Below, in pieces: positions 58,050 to 64,000 of a stretch of DNA of 64,000 bases. The stretch lies in contig CAUWAG010000004.1 in the NCBI GenBank assembly GCA_963556695.1, forward strand, positions 124,001 to 188,000, in the 5' to 3' direction. The translations under genes were made by a program, and so were the position numbers. The number at the start of each line of letters is the position of its first letter. Position 1 is the stretch's first letter. The notes under the pieces were generated by a model. The model saw only the letters and a program-made list of their open reading frames with translations. It made no database searches and was not told where the DNA came from. Source of the stretch: Anthostomella pinea. Taxonomy: Eukaryota; Ascomycota; Sordariomycetes; Xylariales; Xylariaceae.

Positions 58050-61000
58050 TCTGAATATCGATATGGGATTCGGAGGGAGGCGGGATGCAGATCAGACTAG
58101 AACAGGAGGAGCGGGAGAGCTGCAATGGTAATATAGCGACTCAGACCGGCTGGTGTGCGTGTGGGTGGCGGAGCGAGCAAGGATGAGCTCGGCGGTAGCT
58201 GTAGGAGTGTGTGTACACTGCAATGTCTTTCAAGATGACCGAGGCCGTGTGGGAGGCCGCGTGGGTGGCCGGCGGGCGCTTAGAATAGGAATAGCACTAT
58301 AAATGGTATGTATGCAAGATTCAAGCTTCCCGAGCCGAGATATTGACAAGGTTGATGAAATGAGTGCAGAGTAGGCGCTGCTGAAGATTGGAGAAGCGAA
58401 ATAATAAACCCAAAGACGGGGACTGTGTGGAAGAGAAGCTGAAGAGACTGATGATGGCTGGAACGGTGTCATATCACGAATCTATCTCCAACTCGAGGGG
58501 GCCACATCGAGTTTATATCTTCGCCAAGCCCAAAGACTCTGCCTCATCTCGTGAACGGAGTCTCATCAGTCCCTTCGAACAAACCTGGGGACATGGCCTC
58601 GCGACGCCTAGGTCATGGGTGACCTAGAGGCTAGCAGGGAGAGAGCATCCTGCATATCACGGAGTATATACTGAGGCTTGCAGGTACCTCTCTCGCGAGG
58701 GGACGAGATATACATGGGTGTAGTAGCCCACGCCAGCAACGGCCGTGGCGTAGCGTAGCGGACGGAAGAGTGAGCCGGAGGGCTGATAAAGGTGTGCGTT
58801 GCACCTTGCTGGCCACGGGGATTGCTGGGCTGTTGTCAGCAAGGGTATCATGGATGGAGCCTCCTTGCAGAGTAAGCGAGTGCTGAACGAGGCGACGCAC
58901 GTCTTTTGCACCTGGCCATGTAACCATGTTCCCCTTCTTGGTACGTAAAAGTGGCAATACCTTATCGTACTGATCGATGCTCCTCTCTACTGCGTAGTCG
59001 CTTGCGCCCCTTTGCCAGGATTTGGTCGAAGAGGCTCACTCCATCTGGTCTACAGCCCGAAGCCTGTCCACTTGCCTCTCGCGAGTCGACGATATGCACG
59101 CGGGGGGCAGAGAAAAGAAAGAGAGCGAAAAACCACGCTCAAGCCCCGTCCGTAGGAACTGCCAGCATGGGCGGTCGAATCCTTCTCTTTCGATCTATCC
59201 ATCTTCCCCTCCGATCTACTACGAGTGTTCGTGGGCGGGCAAGACCAAGATGATGGCTGGAGCACCGAAGCCAAGACGAAGAAACGTGTCCTGGCCCTGC
59301 CGCCTCCCGAGGAGGGTTGTCGAATCCGACGCGTTCCCGGCAGGAGACGCGGCTATTGGGGGCTGTTGGAGGTTGTGCTTCTGTACTCTCTGCTGCCGTG
59401 ATTCGCTCAACGACTGTCCTCGATCCTCCTCCCGCACCCGCCCATGGCGACAGCAGCATCCCGACGTATCATGTTGACCAGCAGTGAAGCAGGGGGGGGT
59501 GCCACCTCATTTGAAGCAGCGCGCTGACTGGCTGTATAGCCGAACTGCTGCATTTGATGGCGGCGCCCATCATCCGCTTTCGATGTAACCCAGCTAGGGT
59601 CTAGAAAAGGCTCAGCCATCTCCACTGGGGGGCTCTGAGGAGATCGGGCAGAGCTTCATTCTGGATTTCCATCCTTCGCCATACCTCATCAGAACGTCCA
59701 AGCTCACAGAGGCTCTAGAACGCTAGAGTAAGTCAGCAAAGGCGAATGGAGTTTCAACTTCCCAATAGACAGGGGTGCTACAAGGCAGCAGCCAGTATGC
59801 TGGTATGCAAACTCTCGCCTTATCTACCTGCTGCCCTGTGCGCGGCGTATAATACTACCCAAGGTACATGCGGAAGCAAGAGAACGGTCTCAACAATCTG
59901 TCCACTGCCTTGCATCTGCAGTTGTGAGCTCTACTTCAGATACTATGAGTATTGCGATGGAGGACCTCCATATGTAGTACTTCCAGAGTCCGAGGCTTTG
60001 CAACATACTCCGACATAGTACTCTAGATGCAGCAACTGCCTTTGGAACGTACCTCGATCTATGTCGTGGTGCTCCTGCGTACATCCCTAACTGGACTGTT
60101 GGTGTTTCGGATGTAAGCCTGGCACTGGCGAAGTCAGGGGCCTGTCGACCACTACTAACCTTGGTGTCTACTCATATTTGCGACCACAGACTATACCAAA
60201 CCTGGGCTTTCTGGTTTCCCATCAGATAAGATTAGCCTTCACCTGACTACCACTGGTGGCTCCATCCACTGTGGGTGGTAGAGAAAGTAAGAATCACCAT
60301 GTCTAATAATAAACCTTGAAGAACGAGCTATACCACAGATTGTTGCCTCCGCTAGGCTTATCAGACCATGATATACCTGTTGACGTGTTTGGATACCAGG
60401 ACAACTTCAAGGATCAAAGGTTAGCTCCTATCAAACCGTGGCCCTGGTGACAAAGCGATGTGACTGCTCGCTCGGGTGGGCTCCGTGGACCGTTGAGGTC
60501 TGGGTTACATTGATCAAGGGGCTTGTGCGTCACCCAATCTGTGGAAGCCGCCAACCCTCGTTTGTGGGCTCGTTGATACCAGGTGAGAAGGTGCGCACTC
60601 AAGGCTCAATAATCTGGGGCTTCCAGCAAAGTCCGAGCTATGATCTACCTGGGTAAGGATTACTGCTGCCCTCTGGTGCCTGGGCTCTGCCCAGGCATGT
60701 GGGACGCCTTGTTTTTACGATGAGCTTCGGAAGTTCGGGAATCGTTCATACACGTGGTGGGCTTGCGGCGTGGTCCGAACTCTTACCCAATTCCCCGGGG
60801 CGATCCCGAGCGGGCGGAGCGATCTTGATATTGAATTCTCTGACAAAGGAATACCATTGCACTGTGCACTCCTCGTTGCGCTGCTCAGGTTGTCTTCCCA
60901 TGAAGTGCCTCATTGTCAGTCATCATGCTTATAGTTTCGAGTATCGCTTAGACAGGAAATACTGTACTACTGATGAACTGATGCACCGACAAGCTGATGC

Positions 61001-64000
61001 TCCGTAATATCCTGTGCCATGGAAGCAAAGGGGGTCCGGGGGATTCCCTAGCTGATGGTATGCTGTGACAGTAACTAGCATGAGGCTCAGTGCGAGAGTT
61101 GCTGGCCTTACAGACATGAGACGAGCCACTGGCGACGTTATTGTGATAATTCTGATACTTGAAACGACAATCATCAATACCAGACGTGAGCAGCTTGGAT
61201 CCGCTCCTACCCCAGGCATGAACCAGACACTGGTATCCCCCCACGTCAGTAATCAGTGTGTAGAGAAACCGCTTCCTGTACAGGACTGGAGTGTCACAAG
61301 TGTGCACACATTGCAGTAGAGTATTCCGTCGAACGCTGTCCCAATAACAATAATTAAATGGTAGGTATGAAAAGTTCTGATGTTTCGTTTCAAGTCCGTT
61401 CGTCGTGTTTGATCTCCTCTTAGCGAAGGTCGTGCGCAGATCCCTGCTCATAATCCTTCGCCAGCCACCTGATTTTCACACCAACACCACAAGAACACCA
61501 CTCGAGATCTCGTTCATGGCTGTATGCCGGGTCCATCGACTGTCACGATGTGCGACTTCCTAGGCTTCGAAGCCGCTAGTATCGCTGAAACCTGACTGCC
61601 CTGTACTTCGTACCAGGGGTCTGCAGACTCGATCTCGACTTCTTTGGGTGGAACTGACCACTGCGCGACGGTGCGATATGACCCAACACGCTGGATCAGA
61701 CCAATCCCCGGGAAACACCTTGTCCGCCCAGATATCCACGACCTTTTACGATTGACATGGCTTTGTTTGATGTCCGTCAGGGCAGCAACAATGCTATACT
61801 AGACTTCTAGATTTGTCTTCATACAACCCCAGTCGTGACGAGCACCCATCGGTTCGGATGACACAGGCAGAGTGAAACGCGATCCTCCTGCCACTGAGTC
61901 CACCTACACTCATTATCTAAACACTCCACATCGTCGACCTTGTGCGAATGCGGATAGTCGGGTCTGGACTCTGGACTCTCGTAAACAACTGATTACTCAC
62001 TCTTGGTAGCCACTACTGCACCTCTCAGGGTTTCAGAACGCATCTGAGACCAGACTATTCCTAAAAGCCAAAAACATCTTCAGGAAGGATTGTGGCCTGT
62101 GTGTTGCTCGAAAAGAGGCTTCGGGTGGAGTACCGACTTGGCCTCGATCCTGCATCGCATCCTACGGCAAAGTCGGGGCAGCGGTGCCGACTCTCGCTTA
62201 CAGATGTTCCTTTCTGGTAGAGTAGCATGCAACTCCATTCCATCTACTTTCAGGGGTTCACAGCCGAAGCTACTCACGTGCTCTCACCCTCTCTAGACAA
62301 CAGATAGAGTGCTGTCTTCCTGGAACTTTCTCTCGGACCGCCGCCCGTATGCGACAGTACGAACTCGGCATAGCTGGCCGCGTAGCCTTGGAAGTTGAAA
62401 GCATCTAGGCGTCGTCGTGGCGCAAGTCTCACCAATCACGGCGGCGCGCTGGCGCTTAGATATGCGACGACGGAATGCATTGCTTCTTTCGTCCGCGCCG
62501 CGCCTCCTACTCTCGGAAGGTGGCACGAAAGAGATGTACGGTTCTATTGACTGCACTACCGTCACATTATTGGTTTTGTTGCATGTTTAGAGCTATCTCA
62601 ATTTTGCTACCGGCGAGGTCGCCACTGCCAGGCGATGCGGTGCACGTGTGCCACTACCGGCAATGCACGATGCGCTTATGGATGCAATGCGCTTATATCC
62701 GCATGGTTAGGTATTCACATGGGCAAAAGATAGGTAGACGCGGTTCCATGTCCATCCAACACTACTTATTCCTGGCTATGTTTTGGCTACGTGGCCCCCT
62801 TGCTTTGGTCCAGTCGGTATCGCGCTTGAGCTTCCTACTGGATGGCTGATCTTACAATTCGAGAAGGCAAGAAAAGAAGGTCGTGGCGAGCATTGACGAA
62901 GCTAGTGTCTGTCAGAATGGAGAGATACTCCGATGATCAGAATAGATGTTTGTCAAGATTTGACTGCTTTATTTAGAGCGTAGCCTACTGCAAATGTTAC
63001 CTAGGTGCTCATGATTCACTATTCCGGGATTCAGCGTGAGAACTTTGACACGTAGTACTCGGTGATCGAATAACAAGTTCCAATTTCTCTCACAGTGACA
63101 TGCTCATACGGGGTCGATGATTAAGACGTACAGGATACAAGTCCGGATGCCCTCTGGACATGGGTCTGCGCCGCTTCACTCCGGGCTAACGTCTCTTCAA
63201 GCACCTAATTCAGCCCATTAATACTGCTTCGGCCAGAGAATGAATAGATAGTCCTTTTACAGCAGCAGTAGCTTATAAGCACCGCAGAACGTCTGTTGTA
63301 TACGATAGCAGCTCTTACACCAGATGTTCATAACTGGTCAGAAATATGAGCTGCTAACGGCGCCGAGATAGAGGTACGATGCCGTCCCATGGCAACCCAA
63401 CTCTCGGACTCCAGGTCTTGTACTATGAGTGTTAAGTAACCGTAAAGGGGTGACCTCTACCTAGCCAATAGCAACTGGGTCTACCAAAGTACCCGTGAAG
63501 GCATCGTTACTCGAGAATCTGAACAACTGCCGTCTCACAAGATATGGACACCAGAGTTTATCCAATCGAGTAATGGTGCTTACTCATAGCGTGGAATCAG
63601 GTAGCACAAGCTTCCATATTCCAGGTTCTGCATCATCCACAGATGCGGGCAGTCTGCGTATTGGGCTGCTGATGCGCCTGATCGTCATCGTTCTAAAGAA
63701 TATAAGCTCGGCAGATCAATCAGCTCACGACCGGGCACGAATGATTCGCCATTTTTACAATCACGGGATCCGATGTAACCATGTATTATACCAACGAACC
63801 ACATGGCTTTACCAATGCCAGAGTAATAGCCGTTGTCGACCTGCGGTATATTTCCGACTCGATACTTGAGATCGCAAACCCCCTTCATTGCTGTGAGGTG
63901 AAATTGTGTTTTTGGTGACTGCAAGGAACGACGAGTATCGATCATGATTCTCTCATCGATACCACAAGTCTCTATCACAAGCATTTCTGTTGCACTTGCT
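58050..64000. other. long region without supportable genes
   Basis: The left end (to ~58400) is the promoter side of the DUF3455 gene. The rest has only short, overlapping frames. A few patches read like protein, e.g. AAFGTYLDLC-like sequence near 60030-60100 and IIWGFQQSPSYDLPG ending at 60654, but none extends to a domain. They may be decayed genes. The minus-strand frame at 60948-61451 (167 codons) has no family resemblance. No tRNA, rRNA, repeat family or transposon was recognised. Confidence 0.4.

Noticed and set aside
60948..61451. 167-codon minus-strand frame as a gene
   Set aside because: No start context, domain or intron evidence, and the residue pattern looks random.

Overview
The window looks like nuclear DNA of a filamentous ascomycete (Pezizomycotina, most likely Sordariomycetes). 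Genes carry several short GT-AG introns (about 47-160 bp) with CTAAC/CTGAC-like branch points. The recognisable proteins fit: an Mbp1-type APSES factor, an Slt2/Mps1 cell-wall-integrity MAP kinase, an endothiapepsin-like protease, a DUF3455 secreted protein and an Ecp2/Hce2-like secreted protein. C-to-T decay of repeats resembles repeat-induced point mutation (RIP). Species cannot be fixed from sequence alone. All exon models were built by hand from reading frames and splice signals.

Layout. 0-13 kb holds ordinary genes: an F-box protein (+), a DMT/EamA transporter (-), an aldo-keto reductase (-), MBP1 (+) and a four-helix membrane protein (-). 13-25 kb is gene-poor, with one conserved membrane protein at 16.3-18.0 kb. 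At 26.8-28.5 kb a Q-rich protein follows a very long pyrimidine-rich leader. 29.8-35.4 kb holds a short-chain dehydrogenase, an Asp/Glu racemase with an N-terminal 1-nt frameshift, an Hce2-like secreted protein and a secreted aspartic protease. 36.5-39.2 kb contains decayed coding remnants.

39.9-49.9 kb is a retroelement island. A broken MFS transporter gene is split by a 5'-truncated LINE tail with a 14-bp target duplication. Next is a tRNA-headed SINE with Pol III boxes A and B, whose 3' end matches the LINE tail. A near full-length Tad-like LINE (about 5.8 kb) follows, then a pair of AT-rich repeats whose copies are mutated in opposite halves.

Beyond the island, 50.3-58.1 kb returns to genes: a small protein made of five C-x4-C-x10-C-x2-H units, a low-molecular-weight tyrosine phosphatase, the Slt2/Mps1 MAP kinase and a DUF3455 secreted protein. 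58.1-64 kb shows no gene I can support.

How things fit together. MBP1 (G1/S transcription) and Slt2 (cell-wall integrity) are core regulators. The secreted protease, Hce2-like and DUF3455 proteins are extracellular and fit a saprotroph or plant-associated fungus. The LINE, its truncated copy and the SINE share one 3' tail, which suggests that one LINE machinery mobilised all three.
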